A stretch of DNA of 64,000 nucleotides. Source: Scylla paramamosain. Its lineage: Eukaryota > Arthropoda > Malacostraca > Decapoda > Portunidae. A model generated the notes under the pieces. The model did no database searches, was not told the DNA's origin, and worked only from the letters and a program-made list of their open reading frames with translations. How positions within the stretch are numbered: position 1 is the first letter of the stretch; the number at the start of each line of letters is the position of its first letter. This document shows, piece by piece, positions 54,799 to 64,000 of the stretch. The DNA lies in contig NC_087156.1 of the NCBI RefSeq assembly GCF_035594125.1, positions 34,294,497-34,358,496 of the forward strand. Direction: 5' to 3'. Position numbers and translations under genes: made by a program.

Positions 54799-55823
54799 TT
54801 GTACTTTGTGTGTGTATTTATGCGGCAACAGGCGGGTGTGTGTATTGATTAGAATATTAATTGACCCATAACACCAATGGCACACACACAAGGCACATTA
54901 ATTATAATAGACTGCGTGATGAGAATATTTTTTACACTTATGAGCAAGGCAGTCCGCCACCACCGCCACCAACAAGAACAACAACAACAACAACAACAAC
55001 AACAACCAGCCTGATTTAAGTAGTAGTGGTGGTGGTGGTAGCGACGCAAACCCTATCCACGAAGCAGCACGTTTTCATATTTACCCAAAATCTGAGGACT
55101 CTAAAAGAAAAGTAATAAATAATAGTAATAAATAAAAGATGCAGCATTTTACCGATTCCCCAGGACTCGGAATATATTACAGAATTACATTTTTAGAAGT
55201 GACTTCATGAATGAGAAATCGTTGTTCTTATTTAGTTATCATCTTGCACCTCTCCACTCTTGATCTAGTTACTTACATTGGCTGTCAATGTGCGCAGCGC
55301 CGTGGTGTGTTTGGTGCAAGCACAGTTGCGGTCGAGGGGCGCAGGACAACACACAGGGACACGCTTGAGTTACTCGTGAAGATTTGACGTGAAGCACCGC
55401 TTCGTGCATCGCCAATGTCGGTGTGTTGGCGGCGCATGGAGTCCGTGCCCATGTGCGCAGACTGTCACTGATAATCAGTGCGTTGTGTGTTGCATGCCGG
55501 GAACTGAGAGGCGACACGAGACAACCCCGCAACGCTGCTGTGTGCTGGGGAGTGTACGGGTGTGTACTTTGGAGGCCGATTGCTGGTTTTCAGTGCCAAA
55601 GGAAAGCATTTCCATACAAGTAAAGTGGTCCGAAATAATGTTATATATTACTTTTCATTCTTATTTTGACATACGACGGCTCTCTCTTCGCCTCACCGCG
55701 TCAAGTGGGAGCCAAGGCCACAGAGGGAACTTGTCGGCTAGTTTGTGATTGTCAATGGACCCGCTGGGGCAGGAAGCCACACGGAGCCTGGCGGGCTGTT
55801 TACTCGCCCACCACTGATGTATG

Positions 55824-55827
<4 letters not shown>
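54799..55827. other. Unassigned DNA with (AAC)n and CG-richer patch
   Basis: (CAA)n at 54968-55006 followed by GGT units. 55290-55570 is GC- and CpG-richer and contains the palindrome CACTGATAATCAGTG (about 55467-55481). A Cys-rich frame at 55389-55748 has no recognisable fold or start support. Confidence 0.4.
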
Positions 55828-55892
<65 letters not shown>

Positions 55893-55916
55893 CTGGGGGG
55901 CGGGGGGAGGGCGGGA

Positions 55917-55982
<66 letters not shown>
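55828..55982. repeat. (GA)n, (CT)n, (CA)n cluster
   Basis: (GA)n at 55828-55891, a G-rich 25-bp spacer, (CT)n at 55917-55949, then (CA)n to 55982. The GA/CT part is inverted. Confidence 0.95.
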
Positions 55983-55985
<3 letters not shown>

Positions 55986-56307
55986 CTGCCACTAGTAAGT
56001 AGACTTACTGGCTCTCATGTTGTTCACTCGTTATGCCCGAGCATTCAGACACATTGCGTTACAAAAGGATGTTCTTTATTTTTTCATGGCGGAAAAAGTG
56101 TTACTATAATGGTCACTATAATATGCGCTGTTTTTTTTTTTTTTTTCTCTCGTGCTGTTCAAATAACCAGCTAGAATACGACGCAGTCCTCAGCTGTGGG
56201 CCCGCCGCCCTCCTCTCCCCCCCCACCCAGTCACGTCACGCCGAGTCACCACACACTACGTGGTCACACTGAGTGTTTATAGGTTCCTCTGTTTCTATCT
56301 TGTCTGT
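55983..56307. other. Unassigned DNA
   Basis: T run at 56131-56146, C run at 56216-56225; no gene recognised. Confidence 0.4.
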
Positions 56308-56528
56308 GGACCATTTTTCTTAACGCTTTGGGGTTCCATCAGGACTTTTTTAAGGGCCACAGAAATTATAAGATGGGTTTTCAGGAATGTTTAATTTTCT
56401 ACTTATGATATGGATTCCTTTTTAAACTTTCATTAGGATCATGAAAACACACTTCAAATCCACTACAACTCCCACTAGTCTCTTAAAAGTAGTCAGAATA
56501 AAACACCGAAATGTTTGAGGATACGGAC
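56308..56528 (-). mobile_element. MITE-like element, copy 6 (-), degraded
   Basis: Co-linear with the reverse complement of the family over its full length but heavily substituted: GGACCATTTTTCTTAACGCT at the left, AAGGGCCACAGAAATTATAA, GGGTTTTCAGGAATGTTTAA, GGATCATGAAAACACACTTC, CTCTTAAAAGTAGTCAGAAT and AATGTTTGAGGATACGG at the right. It is the oldest copy by divergence. Confidence 0.55.
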
Positions 56529-57311
56529 ATATCAACACTGTGGCTCGTCCATTATAAACACGGTGCGACCGGAGTGTCTCAGAGAGCACCGGGAAACTTC
56601 GCACGCTGCCACAACCTCCTTTGTTCCCGCCAGGCCAGCTCAGTGTTTGCAGTGGACGGAATCTTATACTTTGACCTCGCGAGGGATCTTATTCATTCTT
56701 TAACTACTCCTTAATGACATGACGGTTCAAGTTTGTAGTATAATTTTGAAAACCACTGTCAGCAAGAGGAATATGCGATTTTATTTATTTGTTATTTATT
56801 TCTACTGTCTCTAGTTTTGTTTCGCTCAGTACAATTATTAAAGGATACTTAAGTGCAAAGTTTATTGTTGTTATTAATGATTAAAAAGTTAAAGTAATAA
56901 GTCACGATACCATATGTTGAAAATTGAGTTGGTATATGAATAATTGAATAAGTGACTGTAGATAAGTGCAGATAAAGGAAAAATAATTGAATCAGTCTCT
57001 ACAGAATAAATGAATAAATAAAAGAATAATGCGTATCATGAGCAAAACTTTTCAGTAGCAGCAGCAGCACCATCACCACCACCACCACCACCACCACCAG
57101 GTGAAATCGAGCAAATTGTTTTTCATTACCCTTTCCCGGATTTGATTTCATTTTTGTTGTTGCTGCCCTCTCGTGGAAAATGTACCATGAAATAACTATT
57201 GCCCGCTTGCTGTTATAACCCACATACGGTGACTGCGTGCGTGCGTGCCTGCCTGCCTGCCTGACTTTGTGTGTGTGTGCTGTGCGAAACTGAAAATTCC
57301 TTGGGTGTATC

Positions 57312-57313
<2 letters not shown>
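56529..57313. other. Unassigned DNA with (CCA)n
   Basis: (CAC)n at 57068-57100; GTGC and CCTG short runs at 57234-57262. Otherwise AT-rich without recognisable features. Confidence 0.5.
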
Positions 57314-57392
<79 letters not shown>

Positions 57393-57434
57393 TTGGGGGG
57401 TGCGGGGTAAAGACACGTGAGGGAATCTGGACGG

Positions 57435-57476
<42 letters not shown>
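57314..57476. repeat. (GA)n and (CA)n microsatellites
   Basis: (GA)n at 57314-57389 and (CA)n at 57438-57476, separated by a G-rich 48-bp spacer. Confidence 0.95.
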
Positions 57477-57480
<4 letters not shown>

Positions 57481-57689
57481 AAAATGGGAATTACTATTAT
57501 ACTTTCATATATTTTCAGTCTGCAAACACTTTCTTTTTTTTTCTGCGACAACATACTGTGACGCTCCATTTTTCCATTTGATTTTTTTTATCCTGTTGCC
57601 TATTTTCTTGTTCCGCTTCCGTTTCTTATATGCATTTTCGTAAGTAATAAAAAACCGTACCTTCCACGAACCCTAGAATCGCTTTATGT

Positions 57690-58009
57690 ATTTCAGACCT
57701 TTTCTTTCCTCACCTTCCTCTTCACCTGCTCTGTCTTCCATTCTCCTTTCCTTTCCTTTCCTTTCCTTTCCTTCCCTCATCTCCCGTTCTCTCTCTTCTA
57801 TCCTTCTCTCTTCCACTTCCACTCTCTCCCGCCCTCTTGTATCTTTTTTATTCTTGCTCTCTTCTCTCCCCTCGCTTCTTTCGTTCTCCTCTATTTCTCC
57901 TCTATTGTTCCCTCCTTTCGTCTCCCGTCCCTCTTCCCCTCTTTTCTCCATCTACCTCTTTATCCCGTTATCACATCGTTTTCCCTTCCTCTTCCCCTCC
58001 CTTTCTCTT
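57690..58009. repeat. Polypyrimidine tract
   Basis: C/T-rich with CTTTC pentamers (57748-57772), CTCTTC and CCCTC runs; no fixed long period. All + frames are Ser/Leu/Phe/Pro rich. Confidence 0.7.
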
Positions 58010-58460
58010 TCTTTTTGTCACTTAGCATGTTCTCTTTTCCTAATTTGATATATTTTTCCTATTTTCTTCCTATTTTCTCTTTCATATCTGTCACTTTTCC
58101 TGTTTTTTTTTCTTTTCCCCTTTTTAATGTTATTTTCTCTTTTTCTTTTTAGATTTGTCAATATTTTTGTATTTTTTTTCGTTCTCCTTTTTAATCTCTT
58201 ATTTTCTCCTACTTTTCCCTTTCAAATCTGTCACTCCTCTCTTTTTTTTCCCTTTCTGTTATTTTCTCTTCACTTTTCCTTTTAGATCTGTCACTTTTCT
58301 TGCCCTTTTTTCCTTTCCCCTCTTTAATCTACCCTTTTTATTTATTTCTTTTCTTTGCAACCCAATTTCTCGTGTTTCCCTTCTTTACTCTTTCTAATAC
58401 GTCACTTTTCCTTGCGTTTCCTTCCTTTTCTCTTTCCTGTATCACTTTCCTTGCCTTGCC
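58010..58460. repeat. Polypyrimidine minisatellite, about 60-75-bp unit
   Basis: AGATCTGTCACTTTTCCT or variant recurs near 58017, 58086, 58152, 58226, 58286 and 58396, each followed by a T/C-rich tail containing TTTTCTCTT and TTTCCC. A lone related block (CGATCCGTCACTTTTCTACG) sits at 59362-59381. Confidence 0.75.
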
Positions 58461-59032
58461 TCCTTTCCTCTTAAGTCCTTTTCATTTTACTTTTTCCCTT
58501 TCGTCCATCTTTCTTTCCTCTTTCTTCCTTTCCTTGTTTTTCTTTTCTTTTCCCTTCCCTTTTTCCTGTATTCCTTTTTTTTTTCGTTCTCCCTTTCCTC
58601 CATTTTCCTTTCCCTCTTTTCCTGTACCTGTACCCGTTATGGTGGTAATAGTCCTTCTCCCATCCTGCCTCCTACAGGATGGGATAGGGGATGAAGGATT
58701 TACATCTTGCAGTGTTGGACGTTTATTTGGTGTATATAAGAATAATATAGTGTGTGCTCCCTTCAGAGTCTTGTCCTGCACTTCTGCTCAATGGGAAGGT
58801 CAGTCAATATTTACTTCCAACAGAAAGGTCCGCGTGGGGATCAACAGCGGTGAGCATCAAAAAGAAGGGAAATAGAGACGGAAGGATTAACATAGGCCCA
58901 TATGATGATGCAAGGAAGGAAAGGGAAGGAGTGTAAGTACGTGCAGGTGTTTCCCCACTGGACAGACACACCTGGCGAAGAATGAGGTGAGGTGTGATCC
59001 GTGTGACATTCATGAGATATAGGTATAGTTTA
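58461..59032. other. Pyrimidine-rich then unassigned DNA with a hairpin
   Basis: TCCCATCCTG (58658-58667) and CAGGATGGGA (58675-58684) form a perfect 10-bp hairpin with a 7-nt loop. TATATAAG at about 58734 could be a TATA box, but no transcript start is supported. Confidence 0.4.
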
Positions 59033-59054
59033 GTAGTAGTAGTAGTAGTAGTAG

Positions 59055-59092
<38 letters not shown>
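59033..59092. repeat. (TAG)n and (TA)n microsatellites
   Basis: TAG/AGT units to about 59056 then TA repeat at 59063-59092. Confidence 0.92.
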
Positions 59093-59095
<3 letters not shown>

Positions 59096-59370
59096 GTACA
59101 TCGCTCCTTTTCCCTTTCCCTCTTTTCCCTTTCCTCCTTTTTCCCTTTTACTCCTTTTTGACTTTCCTCTTTTTGTCTTCCTTCTTTTCCCTTTACTCCT
59201 TTTTCCTTTCTTTTTCCTTTTCTTTTCCCTTAATTATTTTTCCTTAATTCCTTTTCCCTTCCCTTTCCTCCTTTAAACTACTACTTTAAACCTTTCCTCC
59301 TTTCCCCTTTCCTCCTTTCCCTTTTCCCTTAACTCCTCTTCCCTTAACTCCTTTCCCTCCTCGATCCGTC
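59093..59370. repeat. Polypyrimidine CCTTT/CTCCTTTT array
   Basis: Irregular CTCCTTTTCCCTTT and TTCCCTTAACTCCTTT units, almost pure pyrimidine on +. Confidence 0.75.
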
Positions 59371-59758
59371 ACTTTTCTACGTAGCTACCGCTCTCTCTTT
59401 CTCTTCCTCCTTTTTCATCCACTCCGTCCCATTACTTCGGTACATCACTCCTACTACACTCGACCCTCATGCGTTCACGCCGCTTCCACGAACTAGTTTT
59501 TTCTTTTCCTCTCGCATTTGACGTTGGACCAGCTGGCGAGTGTTTAATATCGGAGTAACAATAACGAGAGAGCATTTGCAGCCTTGAATTATTTCTTTGT
59601 AGGAGCGTGGGAGGGAGGAAGAGGGATGGGGGGACGTCAGGTGGTGTGGTACGGATGTGCTTGGGTGCGGGGTGGAGTGGGGAGGGAGTGGAGAGAAGTA
59701 ATGGACAAGTGAGAAAGGAGAGGATGGAATGAATGACTGTGATTTTTGAATGGGTGGT

Positions 59759-59763
<5 letters not shown>
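59371..59763. other. Unassigned DNA
   Basis: Mixed composition; the switch from pyrimidine-rich to purine-rich + strand occurs here (about 59600). Confidence 0.4.
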
Positions 59764-59845
<82 letters not shown>

Positions 59846-60060
59846 GAAAACAGACAGACACAGTAAGGCAAACAAATAGACAGATAGACATACATTAAGG
59901 CAAACACACACAAAGACACAGACAGTCAGATACAGTGAGGCAAGCAGAAACAGACAGACAAACAGATATTAACGCTAACATAAACATACACAGTTATATA
60001 TACAAAGGCAAGCAGAGAAAGACGAAAACAGACAGACAGACAGACAGACAGAGAGAGAGC
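59764..60060. repeat. (GA)n and ACAG-based array
   Basis: (GA)n at 59764-59842, then ACAGACAG/ATAGACAG units with a recurring AAGGCAA(A/G)CA(A/G)A near 59866, 59896, 59938 and 60006. (ACAG)n is pure at 60028-60052. Confidence 0.85.
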
Positions 60061-60088
60061 TGCAGTTTACCCCTCGTCGTAAAACATT

Positions 60089-60090
<2 letters not shown>

Positions 60091-60123
<33 letters not shown>
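60091..60123. repeat. (TG)n microsatellite
   Basis: About 16 TG units. Confidence 0.93.
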
Positions 60124-60126
<3 letters not shown>

Positions 60127-60234
60127 ACATTTCCGCGTGCGTGCCTAATGTAGCGTGAGTCAAAGAGAAGAAAGAATACACTTCCTACAAAAAGATTTCT
60201 CATAAGCCAGTCACTCCTTCCTTTCGCCGACGTG

Positions 60235-60454
60235 GTGGCTTCATATCTGGGAGGGAGGAGGGATAGGAAGAGGAGAAGGAGGAGGATGAAGAAGAGAATG
60301 AGAAGGAAAAAGGGACGAATAGGAGGAGGAGGAGGAGGAGGAGGAAGAGGAAGAGAGAAGAGGGGATCAAGAGCTAAAGTAGTCTTGAGAGATTTTTATT
60401 GCCACAGTTTGTAGCGATCATCTGCTTCCTTATGGGAGTCCGAGGCGTGTGTGT

Positions 60455-60500
<46 letters not shown>

Positions 60501-61419
60501 GTCTTGCATGATGGCAATGATGATAATGATGACGAATGAATTGAAATAGTCTTGAAACCATTTACACCAAACACGGTATTTAGGTGAAAAAGAAAGGAAG
60601 CTCCCAGTGTGTGTGTGTGTGTGTGTGTGTAGGTAGGTCACCATGAAACCATAACTAACAGAACAACGGGTTAGCTAGTCACAACTTCATAAATGGAGCG
60701 TGTGGAGGACGACGACGACGACAGGAGGAGGAGGAGGAGGAGGAGGAGAGGAGGAGGAGGCTTGTGTGCTTTGTTGCAGGGACTCCGTTACCCTTAATTG
60801 TGCTCGGTGACTTACAGGTAATACATACGTTCACCTGTAACATATTAACGAAGCTTACTGAGGAAGGGGACGAAGTGAGGAAGAGGTACCGAAAGAGGAG
60901 GAGGAGGAGGAGGAGGTAGTGTTAATGGTGGTGATTATGGAGGAGAAAGAGGCGGGAGTGGAAGAGTAAACAGAGAGGAAGGAAGAAGAGGAATGGAAAT
61001 GAGAGGTAATAATGACGAGGAAAGTAAGGTAAGGAAAGGGGAGTAGGAGAGGAGGAGGAGTAGCTGTTTTACGTACAACTCATCAGCAACAGACATTTAG
61101 GTCCCTGCATGACTGTTTGGGGACCACATTAGACTAACTACTATTTTGAAACGGATGAAGGAACATAGTAGGATGGGAAGAAGGTTAATGATTTAAGGAA
61201 AAAGGAAGACAAGGACAAGAACAGCTGCAGCAATGAGGCAAGGAAAAAAAAGACTGTTTAAGAGGTGCATCAACTAATAGGTGGTAGTTTTGAGACCGTC
61301 GCCAGCGTTAAGCACCAAGGAAATCTTATGAGAAGCGAGGAGAATCTATAATCTCAGCAGAGTGTTGATTTAATTTCCATGTTGATCGCGGGACATTATG
61401 AGATAGCGGCGGTGAGGAG

Positions 61420-61453
<34 letters not shown>

Positions 61454-61784
61454 GGAGGTTGAAAGCGGGCGAGGAAAAAAAAAAAAGTTGGAAGGTGGGA
61501 AGGGAAGGGAAAGGAGGAGAGAAGCAAGCAAGCAAGGAAGAAAGGAAGGAAAGGGGAAGGATAGAAACGGGTAAGGGGAGGGGGAAGGAAGTTAGAAAGA
61601 CTGAAGTCACGAAAGGAGAAGAAGGAAGGAAGGAAGGAAGATTGTAAGACCAGAAGGAAAAAAGAGGAAAGGTAGAAAAAAGAAAGCGAGGAAGAAGGGA
61701 AAGGAAAAAGAACGTAGGAAGGAGGAAAAAGAGAAAACGACTACGAGAAAAGAAGAAGAGAGGAAGAGATAACAAAGAAGGAAC

Positions 61785-61787
<3 letters not shown>
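60235..61787. other. Purine-rich domain with (GGA)n, (GA)n, (TG)n
   Basis: (GGA)n at 60313-60343, 60724-60762 and 60896-60917; (GA)n at 60459-60501 and 61421-61452; (TG)n at 60608-60631; (GAC)n at 60708-60722; GGAA-rich at 61490-61760. No exon was recognised. Confidence 0.65.
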
Positions 61788-61845
<58 letters not shown>

Positions 61846-61855
61846 AAGAAGGAAC

Positions 61856-61934
<79 letters not shown>
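61772..61934. repeat. Tandem duplication of flank plus (GA)n
   Basis: ACAAAGAAGGAACGACGA occurs at 61772-61789 and 61843-61860, each followed by (GA)n (to 61842 and to 61934). The identical flank shows that a 71-bp unit including the microsatellite was duplicated. Confidence 0.92.
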
Positions 61935-61937
<3 letters not shown>

Positions 61938-62149
61938 TCACATAAAGCAATTACTGCGGTCTGATGAATAAAATTGGATTCTGGTACTGAGGAACGCCAA
62001 ACAGAATGACGAGAGGACTGGAGTGACGGACGCGATCATCCCTCGAGGCGGTGAAGGGTGAGGCACGATAGTAAAGGTTTGTGTTATGTTGCTGAATGAC
62101 TACACTTCCCTCGCTTCGTTCATTGTGGGAGTGGTGCTTATGCTTCCTT
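61935..62149. other. Unassigned DNA
   Basis: No recognisable feature. Confidence 0.4.
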
Positions 62150-62374
62150 TGTCACTTGTCTTTCTTTCTTTCCCAAGTCGGTATTATGATGTTATTGAAT
62201 TGCGTGATTAAGTGATATTCTTTTTTTCTTTTTGCCTGTGTGTGTTTGAAGCGTTATGTGAAATATTTCCTTGTTTTTCTTCTCTTTCTTGCACTGGTCA
62301 TGTCTTTCTTTCTATCCCGTGTTAGTATTGCGGTGTTATTGATAAGCGTGATTAATTGATAGAGTTTTCTTTTC

Positions 62375-62408
<34 letters not shown>

Positions 62409-62426
62409 GTGTATTGAGTTATGTGA

Positions 62427-62512
<86 letters not shown>
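62150..62512. repeat. Diverged duplication (about 142 bp) plus (TG)n and (CT)n
   Basis: GTCTTTCTTTCTTTCCCAAG, GTATTATGATGTTATTGA, GCGTGATTAAGTGATA, TGTGTTTGAAGCGTTATGTG at 62158-62270 is matched in order by GTCTTTCTTTCTATCCCGTG, GTATTGCGGTGTTATTGA, GCGTGATTAATTGATA, GTGAAGTGTATTGAGTTATG at 62301-62425. The second copy has expanded (TG)n at 62377-62406 and runs into (CT)n at 62430-62512. Confidence 0.75.
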
Positions 62513-62515
<3 letters not shown>

Positions 62516-62946
62516 GCATTGATGTAATTGCTTTAACTTTTTTTCTCGCGCTCTCTCTCGCCTAGTTAATTACGTGACTCTGTGTGTGAAGTTCGTGTAT
62601 GTGCCTCGTTACTCTTACCTCCCTTTTTTTTTAATAAGTAAATGGATGTAATGCACCGAAATGCTCTCCTTTTTTTGCAGTCTTTTTTTTTTTTTTTTTT
62701 TATCCTTTGGTTCGCAGAATGAATCCACTTAATTGACCCTTCGTGTTAATTAGATTTATTTGACGCATTTACTTCTTCTTTCTGCTTTATTATTATTATT
62801 TTTTATTTGATTTGATTTTCATTAGGGATATAAACCTTAATTATGTTCTTGGTAGCAAGTTGATAATATTGTTTTTTGAATTCACTGTTTGTATAGATAG
62901 CGACTTATCTTATTCGTGTATGTAGATAGTGTTAATTGTGTTGTGT
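62513..62946. other. Unassigned T-rich DNA
   Basis: T runs at 62624-62633 and 62684-62702; no recognisable gene. Confidence 0.45.
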
Positions 62947-63268
62947 CCTCCTCCTCCTCCTCCTCCTCCTCCTCCTCCTCCTCCTCCTCCTCCTCCTCCT
63001 CCTCCTCCTCTTCCTCCTTCTCTCAATGTAATCTCAACCTTTCTCATTCCTTATTTTCTTCTTCACTATATCTTCGTCCTAATTTCCCTCCTACTCCAAT
63101 GAGACACTACATAATTTTCCTCCTCCTCCTCCTCCTCCTCCATGTTTTTTTTTTTTTTGCTGTCCGGGTTTCCCTCGTCGCCGTTTTCTTTTTGTCATTA
63201 TTTCCGGTTTCTCGTGCATTCAATTGGTCTTGGTGCTTGGTCTTTTTTTTATTCGCTTGAGTGCTGAT

Positions 63269-63270
<2 letters not shown>
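62947..63270. repeat. (CTC)n blocks in pyrimidine-rich DNA
   Basis: (CTC)n at 62947-63011 and 63119-63141, T run at 63147-63158. Confidence 0.9.
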
Positions 63271-63353
<83 letters not shown>

Positions 63354-63462
63354 CGATTTCCATTAAGGTTCCATAGTCATTGTACCGCATCCTCGTCAAT
63401 CTTCGTACCTCCTCTTCTCCATTCCTCCTCCTCCTCCTCCTCCTCCTCCTCCTCCTCCTCAT
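63271..63462. repeat. (CT)n and (CTC)n
   Basis: (CT)n at 63271-63351 and (CTC)n at 63424-63462. Confidence 0.94.
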
Positions 63463-63663
63463 CCTTCTCCTCCTTCCCCGCATAGTGCCAGAAAAAAGTT
63501 CAAGCAATGGCACCGTTCCAGCTTTTGCCTCTGCTTCCGATATAACGTCCTTTCTTTTCCTACTTTAGCTCCTTTAACGATCCCTTGCCGTCTTTGCTTT
63601 GTCTGGCTCCTCTGGCTCTTAAGTCTGCGCCTCGTCGCCCTTCCGTCACCGTCACTGTCCTTG

Positions 63664-63667
<4 letters not shown>

Positions 63668-63756
<89 letters not shown>
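63668..63756. repeat. (CT)n microsatellite
   Basis: About 44 CT units. Confidence 0.96.
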
Positions 63757-63760
<4 letters not shown>

Positions 63761-63880
63761 ATGCTCCACCTCCGCCTCCTCCTCTTCTCTGTCTTCATTC
63801 ATCTCCACTTTCTTTTTTATCGTGTTCCTCGTCTTCCTCTGTCTCCATTTCTCTCCCATACGTGTTTTTTTTTTTTTATA

Positions 63881-63954
63881 TCCTCCTCCTCCTCCTCCTC
63901 CTCCTCCTCCTCCTCCTCCTCCTCCTCCTCCTCCTCCTCCTCCTCCTCCTCCTC
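63881..63954. repeat. (CTC)n trinucleotide repeat
   Basis: About 24 uninterrupted CTC units; the poly-Gly, poly-Pro and related frames are artefacts. Confidence 0.95.
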
Positions 63955-64000
63955 GTATTTCCTTCCCTTTCCTTTTCATTTATCCTTAATTTTCTTTCCC

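Overview
The window is eukaryotic nuclear DNA dominated by repeats. Very long (GA)n/(CT)n, (CA)n/(TG)n, (TA)n and (CTC)n tracts recur every 1-2 kb. There are also many diverged minisatellites, a (TTAGG)-like array and fossil transposons, including Penelope-like, non-LTR, tRNA-SINE, PIF/Harbinger-like and MITE-like copies. This fits an arthropod, most likely a decapod crustacean; the species cannot be named from sequence alone. There is no bacterial gene organisation, no operon and no CRISPR array. Nearly all long open frames are translations of simple repeats (poly Leu-Ser, Arg-Glu, Thr-His, Cys-Val, Tyr-Ile), not genes.

Layout. 0-8 kb: a 136-bp-period tandem array (1.7-2.4 kb), two copies of a MITE-like family (one carrying an internal minisatellite), a GA/CT inverted pair, and a pure 406-bp (GA)n tract. 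8-24 kb: microsatellites, purine-rich minisatellites and a GAN-rich array (19.2-19.8 kb). 25-31 kb: a non-LTR retrotransposon 3' fragment (26 kb), a PIF/Harbinger-like deletion derivative (27.8-28.4 kb) abutting a MITE copy, the only convincing candidate protein-coding exon (minus strand, 29.13-29.28 kb) with a CpG-richer upstream stretch, and a tandem array (29.9-30.4 kb). 31-34 kb: a 146-bp tandem duplication and a nested inverted-repeat rearrangement. 36-42 kb: polypurine minisatellite, TTAGG-like array, 60-90-bp AT-rich tandem array, a tRNA-derived SINE and a TGCCT-like array. 44-52 kb: more minisatellites and a 471-bp (CA)(CT)(TA) compound tract. 52.6-53.5 kb: a Penelope-like remnant with GIY-YIG residues, flanked on both sides by (TA)n. 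56-64 kb: a degraded MITE copy, then kilobase domains alternating between pyrimidine-rich and purine-rich on the + strand.

The most notable observations are: (1) a six-copy MITE-like family with imperfect terminal inverted repeats, one copy apparently having seeded a roughly 10-unit minisatellite from its own interior; (2) a Harbinger-like element whose TTA target duplication coincides with the edge of a MITE copy; (3) a Penelope remnant bracketed by (TA)n; (4) a candidate first exon with an N-myristoylation/palmitoylation-like start (MGFGVSKCIC); and (5) a fold-back rearrangement at 32.35/33.3 kb. No functional gene network can be inferred: the window looks intergenic or intronic, with at most one exon.
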